A stretch of DNA of 64,000 nt from CAIMZW01 sp037130455. GTDB taxonomy: Bacteria > Actinomycetota > Actinomycetes > Nanopelagicales > Nanopelagicaceae. This document shows, piece after piece, positions 1 through 8,647 of the stretch. The notes beneath the pieces are model-generated. The model saw nothing but the letters and a program-made list of their open reading frames with translations. It was not told where the DNA came from and did no database searches. Location of the stretch: contig JBAXSZ010000002.1 in assembly GCA_037130455.1 (NCBI GenBank), positions 1-64,000 of the forward strand, given 5' to 3'. A program made the translations under genes and the position numbers. Numbering within the stretch: position 1 is the stretch's first letter; every line of letters starts with the position of its first letter.

Positions 1-7
1 TTATTTC

Positions 8-1258
8 TTAATCGGGGATTACTAGGCTCCGATCTCCGTTCCATGCGGCAGTCAGTAGCATGAGGATAGTGTCGTAGTCACTTCTGCCCGGATGATTTTG
101 TAGAAGGCGCGTTACCAGCAAGGTTCGTTCGGCAATGACTGGAAGGTCGGTTTCGCTGATTCCAATTTCTTTTAATGATTGTGGAATCCCAATAGTCTTT
201 AGAAGATTTTCGCACCAGAGAATAAATTCTTCGGAAAATTCTAGAAGGCTCTTGTTGCCCTGAACTAAGCCCACGGCCCGGGCAAGTTGGCTCATTCGTT
301 CGGCGCAAACGATTTTCAATTGCGTTAGGACATATGGCAGAAGCAATCCCACTCCGAGCCCATGTGGGGTATGAGTGAGGGCGCCAATTGGGTATTGCAT
401 GGCATGAGGACATCCGGTACCACCGTGTGCAAATGCCAAGCCGGCCCACATCGCAGCTTGTGCAACTTCGGAACGCGCATCTAAATCAGCGCCGTTTCGC
501 CATGACTTCTCCAAATTGTGAGCCAGGGCAGAAATGGCTTTAAGGGCATATTCATCAGTGGTCGAATTTTGACCAATGAATATGGTGTCTACCAAATCCG
601 ACGCGTGTAAATCTTTTGAGCGGGCCAAAAAAGATTCAATGGCATGACATAGCGCATCTGTTCCAGAGTGAGCCGTAACGGAAGGGGGACAACTCAATAT
701 CAACGTCGGATCGATGACAGCGAAAGTTGGAATGAGATAAACACTCGATATGCCGACTTTTAGCGCGCGGTTGGGATCTGTTATGACGGCGACTGGAGTT
801 ACCTCAGAACCGGTACCGGCTGTTGTTGGAACTGCAATGAGCGGAATTGTAGGACCTGGAACTTTAGCTTCACCGTAGTACTCTTCTGGCCTGCCACCGT
901 GAATCAGTAACAATCCCACCATCTTTGCTAGATCTATAACCGTTCCACCACCGATAGCAAGGATGACGTCGATATTCCTCGATTGGCATAGTTCAACTGC
1001 TTCATCAATATCTGAAATGGGAACGTCGGCCTTAGCCCGAGAAAAAATAGACACGGAATCCATTGCAGCGGTAACGCTTTCGATTATTTCTTGGATCAAG
1101 GGAAGAGATACCAATTGATCATCGGTCACGATGAGCAAACTGGAACCTTCTCGCGAACAAATCTTGACCAACTCTTGACGGCTATCCAAAGCCACAATCG
1201 TTTGCCGAGGTGTTCTTAAAGTTTTGGGGCGAAATTCCATGGTTTTGAGCATAACCAT
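8..1258 (-). CDS. Iron-containing alcohol dehydrogenase family protein
   Basis: Group III Fe-dependent alcohol dehydrogenase-like enzyme of about 416 aa, expected to oxidise an alcohol or reduce an aldehyde/ketone with NAD(P) in the cytoplasm. Visible features are a nucleotide-binding GGGTVIDLAK stretch, the family motif PTTAGTGSEVTPVAVI, and likely metal ligands in GTDALCHAIESF (Asp, His), GCPHAMQYP (His) and HTPHGLGVG (His). The start at 1258 was chosen because AGGAGT sits just upstream; the frame stays open to 1393, but that would overrun the usual family N-terminus. It diverges from the ABC importer operon, sharing the region 1259-1413. Substrate is unknown; maleylacetate reductases and lactaldehyde or butanol dehydrogenases belong to the same superfamily. 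Confidence 0.85.
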   Translation of the reverse strand: MVMLKTMEFRPKTLRTPRQTIVALDSRQELVKICSREGSSLLIVTDDQLVSLPLIQEIIESVTAAMDSVSIFSRAKADVPISDIDEAVELCQSRNIDVILAIGGGTVIDLAKMVGLLLIHGGRPEEYYGEAKVPGPTIPLIAVPTTAGTGSEVTPVAVITDPNRALKVGISSVYLIPTFAVIDPTLILSCPPSVTAHSGTDALCHAIESFLARSKDLHASDLVDTIFIGQNSTTDEYALKAISALAHNLEKSWRNGADLDARSEVAQAAMWAGLAFAHGGTGCPHAMQYPIGALTHTPHGLGVGLLLPYVLTQLKIVCAERMSQLARAVGLVQGNKSLLEFSEEFILWCENLLKTIGIPQSLKEIGISETDLPVIAERTLLVTRLLQNHPGRSDYDTILMLLTAAWNGDRSLVIPD

Positions 1259-1365
1259 GCGGTGACTCCTGTCTACCCAAAGCCGGCTTTTCATGCTTCC
1301 ATTCCTTCTAGACCGACTCTCTAAAATAATCTCCACAAATGCTTCCCATCGGCCAGATATCTCTT

Positions 1366-1386
1366 TATAGTTTGTAAACCGTTTAC
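1366..1386 (+). promoter_or_regulatory. Candidate -10 box and operator before the first ABC importer
   Basis: TATAGT at 1366-1371 could be a -10 box. Directly after it is a palindrome, GTAAAC (1374-1379), one central C, GTTTAC (1381-1386), which would cover the transcription start. The half-site resembles LacI-family operators (inference). A GGGGGAGG ribosome-binding site precedes the ATG at 1414. No regulator gene is adjacent. Confidence 0.4.
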
Positions 1387-1413
1387 CGTTCACAATTCCG
1401 GGGGAGGAAATTA

Positions 1414-3036
1414 ATGGTAATTAGAGGAAAAGTTCGCAAATTGGCTATTACCGTAGCCATTGGAGCTTTGCTTTCAGGAACGGTCCTGGGGGTCCAAAGT
1501 TCTAATGCTGCATCAGGTAGCAATTGCAATCTTAAATCAAAAGCAACAACAGCCAACTGTGAATCGGTAACTTATGCCGCTCTTCAGCGCGTTGGCTCTC
1601 TGGACAAGTTAAATCCAGTTGGTGGATATACCGAAAGCCAGATGGTCTATATCACTTCTGGCCTGCTCTATCGCTTCAATGCCAGCGGCGTACCTTGCCG
1701 TGACCTAGTAACAGAGGAGACAGTTTCCTCTGACGGCTTGACCGTTACGGAAAAACTTCGAACCATCAAATATTCAGATGGAACACCTTTCGTGGCAGAC
1801 GATGCTGTAAATCAATTCAACCGTTGGGTTGATTCCAAGTTGTCATCTGCTTATATCGATAAGGTGAGCAAGGTTGTTGCAAAGGATGATCACACATTGG
1901 TGTGGACCTTGAAATCTCCTTATCCAGATTTCCACTTTGCCTTAGCCCAAGAATTCATGGGAATCCATCCTGCCGATCGCACCAGTACCAAAGAAAAGGC
2001 GGCTGCATACTTTAAGAATCCAGTCTCTGCCGGTCCAATGATGGTGAAAACCTTCGTACCAGGGACTGACCTTTTCGTAGTAGTAGCAAATCCAAATTAC
2101 TGGGCAGTTCCAGTAACGAAGGAACTTCGCGTTGTCACCATGCCAGATGCCAACACTCGACTTGCCGCATTCCAAGCCAAGTCAGTGGACTATGTTCAAG
2201 AGTTGCCACTAGCGGCGACATCAACCAAGTGGGATAAGAGCCAATATCGTGCGTTCACCGCCTTTGACTCTGGAACATTTATGTTGGCTTTCAACATGGG
2301 ATCCGGTCAAGGAAATCCAGCTCTGAAGGATGCTCGAGTCCGTCAGGCAATTTCAGCAGCGGTTGACCGCGCTCAGATCATGCGCGTGGCATTTAACAAC
2401 CTCTCTAAGCCAAACTGTGGAATGCAGTTCAACCACAACAACAAGTACTACCTCTGCTCGCTACCTAAGAATGGCGCTCGCGATCTAGGACTTGCCCGAA
2501 GCCTGCTTAAGGCAGCCGGATATGCAAAGGGCTTCAAGGTAACGATGGAAGTTCCTAATCGTGTTCTGTGGCAAGATGCAGCACAAATTGTTAAGGATAA
2601 CTTGGCCCTGGTTGGCATTGATGTCACCATTGACATGGTTACACCAGATACCAATATCGGACCTAAGTTCATTACCTCGCCAACTCGTGCGTGGGACATG
2701 ATGTGGTTTGGAAATAACGCAGCAACTCCAATTCTTCAACTTTCCAACTGGTTCAAGCCAGGTGGAATCTGGGTTGCTAATGCAAACGTTCCTGATGCCA
2801 CAGTCGCTGCAAGCGGTAAGTTGCTAGATGAAGCAGCTTCTGCAACAGATTCAGATACCATCAAAGCCAAATTGACTGCGGTTGAGAAGATTGCGTATGA
2901 CATCTCATCCTTCATCCCAATTGGTACTCGTTTCTACTACTCAGGTAGCTTGATCGCTCCAGGATTAGTCGAAGCATTGATGCCAGGTCAGTTGGAGTTT
3001 GTTGTTACGACGAATCCACCACTACCAACTAATTAA
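1414..3036 (+). CDS. ABC transporter substrate-binding protein, family 5 (peptide-type)
   Basis: Extracytoplasmic binding protein of 540 aa for a peptide/nickel/opine-type ABC importer (SBP_bac_5). A basic start and hydrophobic stretch (residues 1-32) ending in SSNAAS form a signal peptide with an apparent type I cleavage site. There is no L-x-x-C lipobox, which is odd for a monoderm. Typical motifs are TVTEKLRTIKYSDGTPFVADDAV and DARVRQAISAAVDR. It is first in the operon with two permeases and two ATPases, has a strong GGAGG ribosome-binding site, and is followed by a stable hairpin before the permeases. Substrate may be a peptide or an oligosaccharide; the sequence does not decide. Confidence 0.9.
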   Translation: MVIRGKVRKLAITVAIGALLSGTVLGVQSSNAASGSNCNLKSKATTANCESVTYAALQRVGSLDKLNPVGGYTESQMVYITSGLLYRFNASGVPCRDLVTEETVSSDGLTVTEKLRTIKYSDGTPFVADDAVNQFNRWVDSKLSSAYIDKVSKVVAKDDHTLVWTLKSPYPDFHFALAQEFMGIHPADRTSTKEKAAAYFKNPVSAGPMMVKTFVPGTDLFVVVANPNYWAVPVTKELRVVTMPDANTRLAAFQAKSVDYVQELPLAATSTKWDKSQYRAFTAFDSGTFMLAFNMGSGQGNPALKDARVRQAISAAVDRAQIMRVAFNNLSKPNCGMQFNHNNKYYLCSLPKNGARDLGLARSLLKAAGYAKGFKVTMEVPNRVLWQDAAQIVKDNLALVGIDVTIDMVTPDTNIGPKFITSPTRAWDMMWFGNNAATPILQLSNWFKPGGIWVANANVPDATVAASGKLLDEAASATDSDTIKAKLTAVEKIAYDISSFIPIGTRFYYSGSLIAPGLVEALMPGQLEFVVTTNPPLPTN

Positions 3037-3091
3037 TCGATTAGAAAAGTAGAAAATCGCTGAGTCGCAACTCGTTGCTCGGCATAGTTTG

Positions 3092-3132
3092 AGAAGGTAA
3101 ACAGAGTTAGATATTGACTCTGTTTACCTTCT
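3092..3132 (+). terminator. Intercistronic hairpin after SBP gene (attenuator or mRNA stabiliser)
   Basis: Perfect 16-bp inverted repeat: AGAAGGTAAACAGAGT at 3092-3107 and its complement at 3117-3132, with a 9-nt loop. Only a weak T run follows, so partial termination or 3'-end protection of the SBP message is more likely than full termination (inference). It lies between the SBP and the first permease, where SBP is normally needed in excess. Confidence 0.7.
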
Positions 3133-3190
3133 TGATTGAATCAAGGGTGCACGGTAGGCCCAAGTGTCTAGTTTTAGGGAGGCGGCGGTA

Positions 3191-4135
3191 GTGAAAAATC
3201 AAGTTCTTCGGAAAATACTAGGTCGCTTGGTACGTGCATTCTCAGTGTCATTTTGGGTGATGTTTATTTCATTCACCATTATTCGCTTAACTCCTGGCGA
3301 TCCGGCCGCTGCGCGTCTGGGTGTTGAAGCCGGTAAAGCCGCAACGGATGCATTACGAAAACAGTTAAAACTTGATGTAAATCCCATTCAACAATTCTTC
3401 AGTTACACCAATGGGCTCTTTCATGGCGACCTTGGGATTTCGCTGCAAACTGGACGTCCGGTTCTAGATATTGTGAAGAGCACTCTGCCGGTCACGTTAA
3501 CATTAATTTTGCTGTCAACGGCCGCCGCGGTAATCATCTCTATTCCGATTGGAACCTATATTGGCTGGTCGGGGAAGTCATCTTCCGTTTATGCATTTCG
3601 TACTTTAACTTCTATTATTTTGGCTACTCCTAATTTCTTCATAGCTATGATCGGAATTCTATTTTTCTCCGTTCGGGTCAATTGGGCTCCAGTATTTGGG
3701 TACACGCCACAATTTCCTGGCAACTTAAAATATCTGTGGCTTCCAGTGGCAGTAAATACTTTGATCATGACTGCAGTGGTTTCTCGAGTTCTGTCTAGTT
3801 CGGTCTTGGAAACAAAAGGTGAAGAGTTCGTCGAAACTGGAATAATTCGTGGAGTTGGACGTTTGAGATTTTTCTGGTTTTACATTCTTAAGCCCTCATT
3901 GGCTCCGACGGTGGTCTTGTTGTCATACATGATGGGAACCATGTTGGGCGCGACCGTTATTTTGGAAACTATATTTACCTTGCCAGGAATTGGTCGAGAA
4001 ATGATCGGCGCGGTATTGACCAGTGACTATCCGGTAGTCCAAGGAATTCTCCTATTTTTTGGTTTCATTACCGTTGCATTGAGCTTTGCCGGCGACCTCA
4101 TCGCATTTTGGCTGGATCGACGGGTGAAGATATGA
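3191..4135 (+). CDS. ABC transporter permease, DppB/OppB type
   Basis: Inner-membrane permease of 314 aa, partner of the DppC-type permease that follows. The N-terminal membrane helix leads into the family signature IRLTPGDPAAARLG; about six membrane segments follow. The cytoplasmic coupling loop (EAA region) is VETGIIRGVGRLRFFWFYI and the C-terminal part has the usual ETIFTLPGIGREM motif. The GTG at 3191 was chosen because AGGGAGG lies 8 nt upstream; an in-frame GTG at 3164 lacks such a site. Its stop overlaps the next start (ATGA). Confidence 0.9.
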   Translation: MKNQVLRKILGRLVRAFSVSFWVMFISFTIIRLTPGDPAAARLGVEAGKAATDALRKQLKLDVNPIQQFFSYTNGLFHGDLGISLQTGRPVLDIVKSTLPVTLTLILLSTAAAVIISIPIGTYIGWSGKSSSVYAFRTLTSIILATPNFFIAMIGILFFSVRVNWAPVFGYTPQFPGNLKYLWLPVAVNTLIMTAVVSRVLSSSVLETKGEEFVETGIIRGVGRLRFFWFYILKPSLAPTVVLLSYMMGTMLGATVILETIFTLPGIGREMIGAVLTSDYPVVQGILLFFGFITVALSFAGDLIAFWLDRRVKI

Positions 4136-4980
4136 ACGAATTAACTCGCAAACAGAGATTTAAGAATTGGTTAGCTTTGCCCGGCGGCTGGGGAATCATG
4201 ATCGGCTCGATCATGTTCGCCGCAATCGTCATCATGGGAATTTTGATCCCCATCTTCGGTCCATTTAAACCCAATGCTTTTGTTGGCGATCCTTCCATGG
4301 CACCGTCGTTTAAACATCCATTCGGCTTGGATCAATTGGGCAGAGACGTTATGTCGCGAACCTTTGCCAGCGTGTGGATTGATATAGGAGTCTCCTTCTT
4401 CGGCGTCACTATCCCGCTTGTTATCGGAACTATTATTGGAATCCTTCTAGGCGTCACTAAGATCAAAGTGATCAGATCGGTCGTGAGTTCGATTATTGAT
4501 GGAATCAACGCTTTTCCATTGCTCGTGGTTGCCGTTGCGATGCTGGCGTTCTTTGGCGCGGGATTGAAGAGCGTCATTATTATTTTGTCGATCACTAACT
4601 GGGCTAGATATGCCCGTATTGCCAGAACGCGCGCGGTCGTTGTTTCGCAACAGAACTACATTGAAGCGGCTCGAACGTTGGGGTATTCGAAATCTCGAAT
4701 TGTTGTCAAACACATAGCCCCAAATGTTTCTGCGGAATCAGTGGCATATGCCCTCAGCGACTTCATCATCGTTATCACCGTGATTTCGGGATTATCCTTT
4801 CTAGGTTTGGCAGCGCGACCGCCTGCAGCTGAATGGGGATCGATGATTGCAGATGGTCGCGCATATTTAGCTAATGGTTGGTGGATGGTTATTTTTCCTG
4901 GACTAGCGCTCTGTTGGGCTGCTATTTCCTTGTCTTTCATCGTTGAAGGTATGTCCCGTCGAGACCGAGGTAACTCATGA
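4132..4980 (+). CDS. ABC transporter permease, DppC/OppC type
   Basis: Second membrane subunit, 282 aa. It has an N-terminal membrane helix (IMIGSIMFAAIVIMGILIPIF), the family phrase HPFGLDQLGRDVMSR, and the EAA coupling loop YIEAARTLGYSKSRIVVKHI. The C-terminal part includes GLSFLGLAARPPAAEWGSM, characteristic of DppC proteins. The start overlaps the preceding stop by four bases, so translation is probably coupled. It forms the channel heterodimer with the 3191-4135 product. Confidence 0.9.
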   Translation: MNELTRKQRFKNWLALPGGWGIMIGSIMFAAIVIMGILIPIFGPFKPNAFVGDPSMAPSFKHPFGLDQLGRDVMSRTFASVWIDIGVSFFGVTIPLVIGTIIGILLGVTKIKVIRSVVSSIIDGINAFPLLVVAVAMLAFFGAGLKSVIIILSITNWARYARIARTRAVVVSQQNYIEAARTLGYSKSRIVVKHIAPNVSAESVAYALSDFIIVITVISGLSFLGLAARPPAAEWGSMIADGRAYLANGWWMVIFPGLALCWAAISLSFIVEGMSRRDRGNS

Positions 4981-5963
4981 CTTCGAATTCGCTGGTTTCC
5001 ATTAATGAGTTAAAGATTGATGTTCGAATTACTAAATCACTTCGGTTAAAGATTGTCGATAGCGCCACTTTTGATGTTGAACGAGGTCAAATTCTGGGTT
5101 TGATTGGTGAATCCGGTTCAGGGAAAACCATGCTCTGTCGATCTCTGGTGGGCACGTTAGGCCGTCGTGGGGCTTACATTGCCGGTGGGGATTTGGTATT
5201 TGATGGAATTGATTTGATAACAGCTAAGCCTGCGGATTGGCGCGATATTCGCGGGAAGCGAATTGGATACGTTCCGCAAAGTGCGTTGGCCGGACCAAAT
5301 CCGGTTATGACTATTGGCGCCCAATTGGCAGAAGCCATCGAGCAATCTGAAAACCACGATAAGGATTACATTCGTAAGCGCAGTCTTGAGTTATTGGAAA
5401 TTGTGCAAATAAGACGACCAGAAATTGTTATGAAGCAATATCCTTATGATCTTTCTGGTGGGATGAAACAACGAGTCATGATCGCATGTGCGATTGCCCA
5501 ACAACCATCGCTGATTGTTGCTGATGAACCAACGACTGGTCTGGATGTCACAGTTCAAGCAGAGATTATGGATTTACTTAAGCGAATTCGCAGTGAATTT
5601 AATACCTCGATAATTTTAGTCTCTCATGATTTGCCACTCATCAACGATGTTTGTGATGACATCGTAGTAATGCACGCTGGTGCTACGGTCGAAAAAGTTA
5701 GTTCTGCGCAGGTGTCCCATTCTTTGCATCCGTATACCCGCGCTCTCTATAGCTCTCGTATCGACTTGGTAGAACCTAAAGGTCAGTTGATCACTATAAA
5801 AGGTCAGCCGCCAACAGTCGGTCAGTGGCCATCGGGCTGTCGCTTTGCAGATCGGTGTGATTTTGTCGTTGATTCGTGCAGACGCGCTTCAGCGGTTCCG
5901 CTAGTTTCGGTGGCGCAGGATCATATGACGGCCTGTTTACGCTACGACCAGATTGGAAAGTGA
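4977..5963 (+). CDS. ABC transporter ATP-binding protein, DppD/OppD type
   Basis: Nucleotide-binding subunit, 328 aa, cytoplasmic face. Walker A is GESGSGKT (about residue 43), the ABC signature is LSGGMKQRV, Walker B is LIVADEPTTGLD and the switch His is in LVSHD. The C-terminal oligopeptide-transporter extension with conserved cysteines (CRFADRCDFVVDSC) is present. The start overlaps the upstream stop (ATGA). It pairs with the DppF-type ATPase that follows to power import. Confidence 0.92.
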   Translation: MTSNSLVSINELKIDVRITKSLRLKIVDSATFDVERGQILGLIGESGSGKTMLCRSLVGTLGRRGAYIAGGDLVFDGIDLITAKPADWRDIRGKRIGYVPQSALAGPNPVMTIGAQLAEAIEQSENHDKDYIRKRSLELLEIVQIRRPEIVMKQYPYDLSGGMKQRVMIACAIAQQPSLIVADEPTTGLDVTVQAEIMDLLKRIRSEFNTSIILVSHDLPLINDVCDDIVVMHAGATVEKVSSAQVSHSLHPYTRALYSSRIDLVEPKGQLITIKGQPPTVGQWPSGCRFADRCDFVVDSCRRASAVPLVSVAQDHMTACLRYDQIGK

Positions 5964-5972
5964 TTATCGGCT

Positions 5973-6740
5973 ATGAATTTACTTGAAGGTCAAGATGTCA
6001 CGGTGCATTTCAATGTCCATGGCGGCGTCATAAAGGCCGTGGATCTAGTTAATTTTGCATTGCCTCAAGGTCAAATAGTTGGAATTGTCGGCGAATCCGG
6101 TAGCGGCAAATCTACATTTGCCAGAGTCTTGGCTGGAATCCAAATTCCGACTTCGGGATCGGTGTCATACCTGGGAAAACCGATTCAAGAGGGAAAAATC
6201 ACTTTTAAAGGCGAGCTTCGCCAGGCAGTCCAGATGGTTTTTCAAGATCCCTATGGATCACTCAATCCACGAATGAGAATTATTAGCGCCGTTGCAGAAG
6301 CGGTGCGCCAGCATCAAAATGTAGAGAAATCGGAAGCGAAAGAGATCGCTCAAAAGTTGTTGGAGAGCATGGGCATCAGCGCTCTGGACTCGCGCAAATA
6401 TCCCAGCGCACTCTCCGGCGGGCAGCGACAACGCGCATCGGTTGCCAGGGCGCTTTCCGCTCAGCCAAAAATCTTGATCGCAGATGAACCTACATCGGCT
6501 ATCGATCAAAGTGCTCAAGCCCAACTGCTGGGTCTCTTTAATGAATTGATTAAAGATGGCCTCTCCATAGTTTTGGTATCCCACGATCTCGGTGTTATCC
6601 GATATCTCTCAGATTATGTATATGTCATGAAAGATGGAAAGTTTGTTGAAGAAGGTAAGACCGAAGCGATCTTCAATAGCCCCAAAGAGGAATACACTAA
6701 AAAATTGATTTCATCGATCCCAGGACATATGTCCCGATAA
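5973..6740 (+). CDS. ABC transporter ATP-binding protein, DppF/OppF type (short)
   Basis: Second nucleotide-binding subunit, 255 aa. Walker A GESGSGKS, Q-loop MVFQDPYGSLNPRM, signature LSGGQRQR, Walker B ILIADEPTSAID and LVSHD are intact. It ends soon after the ATPase core and lacks the C-terminal cysteine-containing extension seen in the homologous ATPase at 20530-21510 (326 aa). It completes the first importer. The next gene starts 27 bp downstream on the same strand. Confidence 0.9.
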   Translation: MNLLEGQDVTVHFNVHGGVIKAVDLVNFALPQGQIVGIVGESGSGKSTFARVLAGIQIPTSGSVSYLGKPIQEGKITFKGELRQAVQMVFQDPYGSLNPRMRIISAVAEAVRQHQNVEKSEAKEIAQKLLESMGISALDSRKYPSALSGGQRQRASVARALSAQPKILIADEPTSAIDQSAQAQLLGLFNELIKDGLSIVLVSHDLGVIRYLSDYVYVMKDGKFVEEGKTEAIFNSPKEEYTKKLISSIPGHMSR

Positions 6741-6767
6741 TCTCTGGGATACGGGAATACTTGCCCC

Positions 6768-7355
6768 GTGAAGACAATTACTTGGGATCAGGGCATGTGG
6801 CTCAACAAACCAGAATCTCTCAAAATTGTTGGTACTTCATTCTATGTAACCGCAAAACCAGAGAGCGATTTCTGGCGCCATACCTCTTATGGTTTTGTCC
6901 ACGAAACTGCCCATGTGCTGCTTAACGATTTTCCAAATAACTGTGCCATTGAAGTTTCTTTCATTTTAGATTACCGCGGGACTTTCGATCAGGCGGGTCT
7001 GATTGTCTACGCTGATGAAAAACGATGGACGAAAGCTGGCATTGAATTTTCTGATGGTGCGCCGCAATTGGGAGCTGTCGTCACTGACCAAAAATCGGAT
7101 TGGTCGGTTGCACCAGTACCTGAGTGGTTTGGAAAAGAAGTCACCATTCGTGCAAGTCGAAGCGGCGATGCGCTGACAATCAGGGCCCGGTGTGCAGGAC
7201 CATGGCGATTAGTGCGGCTCGCTCCGCTCAATGAAGCGCTCCACTGGCGCGCAGGCTTACATCTAGCCTCACCTCTTCAAGAAGGCTTGACCGTTCAATT
7301 CACTCGCTGGGAAAGTGGCGAAGCCGATGAAACTCTTCATGAGGATTTTTCTTAA
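6768..7355 (+). CDS. DUF1349 domain-containing protein
   Basis: Protein of 195 aa matching the DUF1349 (YesU-like, concanavalin A-like fold) family, with family-like phrases KPESDFWRHTSYGFV, DQAGLIVYADEKRWTKAGIEF and RCAGPWRLVRLAPL. No signal peptide, so probably cytoplasmic. Function unknown; the fold is shared with glucanases and lectins. It starts at GTG 27 bp after the last ABC gene and is probably in that operon, which hints that the importer may handle a sugar-containing substrate (inference). The hexamer AATACT 6 nt before the GTG could alternatively give it its own leaderless transcript. Confidence 0.8.
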   Translation: MKTITWDQGMWLNKPESLKIVGTSFYVTAKPESDFWRHTSYGFVHETAHVLLNDFPNNCAIEVSFILDYRGTFDQAGLIVYADEKRWTKAGIEFSDGAPQLGAVVTDQKSDWSVAPVPEWFGKEVTIRASRSGDALTIRARCAGPWRLVRLAPLNEALHWRAGLHLASPLQEGLTVQFTRWESGEADETLHEDFS

Positions 7356-7418
7356 ACCAGAGCGCTAAACTGCCAGCACGCGTCAGAATTTCAAGGTAAG
7401 TGAAAGGTGGTCAGCCAG

Positions 7419-8621
7419 ATGAATTTAGAAGAAGCCCTAGCTGACATAGCCGAAATGATCGAAGATCCTTCCACTTTAGTTCGTGCCGTCCTTTCTGGTA
7501 GGCGGAGAAATATGAACCCTGCGGTCCAGCGAGTCGATATGAGACCAGTGTTACTCAAGGGGTCGCTCGTTCTTCATGTAATGGAAAATGACGGAGTGAG
7601 GACAACCGCCAAGAACTACTTGCCGAAGGAATTAAATATTCGCGAACTCTTGGAAAGTGGTTACGCCAACATCTTGGCTGAATCAACTACTCGCTCCTTG
7701 AGCGTCAGGATTTCTAAAAAGGGTCAGGCTCTTGTACATGAAGAAAAGAAAGTGTCTGAACAAAATCTGTCTCACGATCGCAGCAAGAAAAGATTGCTGG
7801 ATTCGGCAGATCCATACTTAGTGAAGATCGGTATCTCGGATTCGGCCGGAAAGATAAAACCTTCGCGCCAGGATAAGTTCACGCAGGTGGAAGAGTTCCT
7901 GCGAATCTTGGAACCAACCCTTGACTCGTCATTAGCAGCAGGTCATTTGTCTGCACCTACCATGAAAAAGCCACTGACGATTGTTGATCTGGGCTGCGGA
8001 CATGCTTATTTAACCTTTGCCGCACATCAGTACCTGACAAAAAAATCTACCCCAGTCCATGTCATTGGAATTGATATCCGGGAAGACTCTCGTCTTCGAA
8101 ATGAAAAGATTGCCCAAGAATTGCAGATCGATAACACTATTGAATTTCAGGCCGGGGAAATCTCTCAGTTACCACCATCGTCGGTCGACGTCGCAATTGC
8201 GCTACATGCTTGCGATACCGCGACAGATGATGCCCTTGCTTGGGCGGTAAAAAGCGGTGCCGCGATGATTTTGGCCGCCCCGTGCTGTCATCACGACATT
8301 CAGAAACAGATGAAGGATGCGCCAGAATCTTGGGGGTTGGTCACTAGGCACGGTTTGCTTAAGGAGCGAATGGGCGATCTATTAACAGATGCCATCCGAG
8401 CTCACATACTTCGACTACTTGGTTATCGAGTGGACACTATTGAATTCGTGGCTGGCGAACATACACCTAGGAATTTGATGATTCGGGCTGTGCGAACTGG
8501 GGCCGCTCCAGATCCGACAGAAGTGAGTAAGTACCTAGATCTGATTCAGCAGTGGCATATTGAGCCAGCTTTGGCAAAACGACTTTCCATGGAACTTTCC
8601 AAAGTCGGAGTAGCAGTCTAG
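7419..8621 (+). CDS. SAM-dependent methyltransferase (Methyltransf_32-like)
   Basis: Protein of about 400 aa with a C-terminal Rossmann methyltransferase domain. The SAM-binding motif I is IVDLGCGHAYLTFAAHQYL at about residue 190, followed by VIGIDIRED (acidic motif II). A later PCCHH stretch is typical of Methyltransf_32 proteins, many of which are predicted RNA or protein methylases. The first ~150 residues form a separate domain I do not recognise. ATG 7419 was chosen because AGGTGG lies 9 nt upstream; GTG 7407 is an in-frame alternative. Target is unknown. Confidence 0.75.
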   Translation: MNLEEALADIAEMIEDPSTLVRAVLSGRRRNMNPAVQRVDMRPVLLKGSLVLHVMENDGVRTTAKNYLPKELNIRELLESGYANILAESTTRSLSVRISKKGQALVHEEKKVSEQNLSHDRSKKRLLDSADPYLVKIGISDSAGKIKPSRQDKFTQVEEFLRILEPTLDSSLAAGHLSAPTMKKPLTIVDLGCGHAYLTFAAHQYLTKKSTPVHVIGIDIREDSRLRNEKIAQELQIDNTIEFQAGEISQLPPSSVDVAIALHACDTATDDALAWAVKSGAAMILAAPCCHHDIQKQMKDAPESWGLVTRHGLLKERMGDLLTDAIRAHILRLLGYRVDTIEFVAGEHTPRNLMIRAVRTGAAPDPTEVSKYLDLIQQWHIEPALAKRLSMELSKVGVAV

Positions 8622-8634
8622 TAAGTAGTGTCAC

Positions 8635-8647
8635 TAGCATTTCAGTT
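8635..8647 (+). promoter_or_regulatory. Leaderless-type -10 box (TAGCAT)
   Basis: TAGCAT at 8635-8640 lies 7 nt before the ATG at 8648, and there is no ribosome-binding site. This is the spacing expected when transcription starts at the first base of the start codon. Confidence 0.5.
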
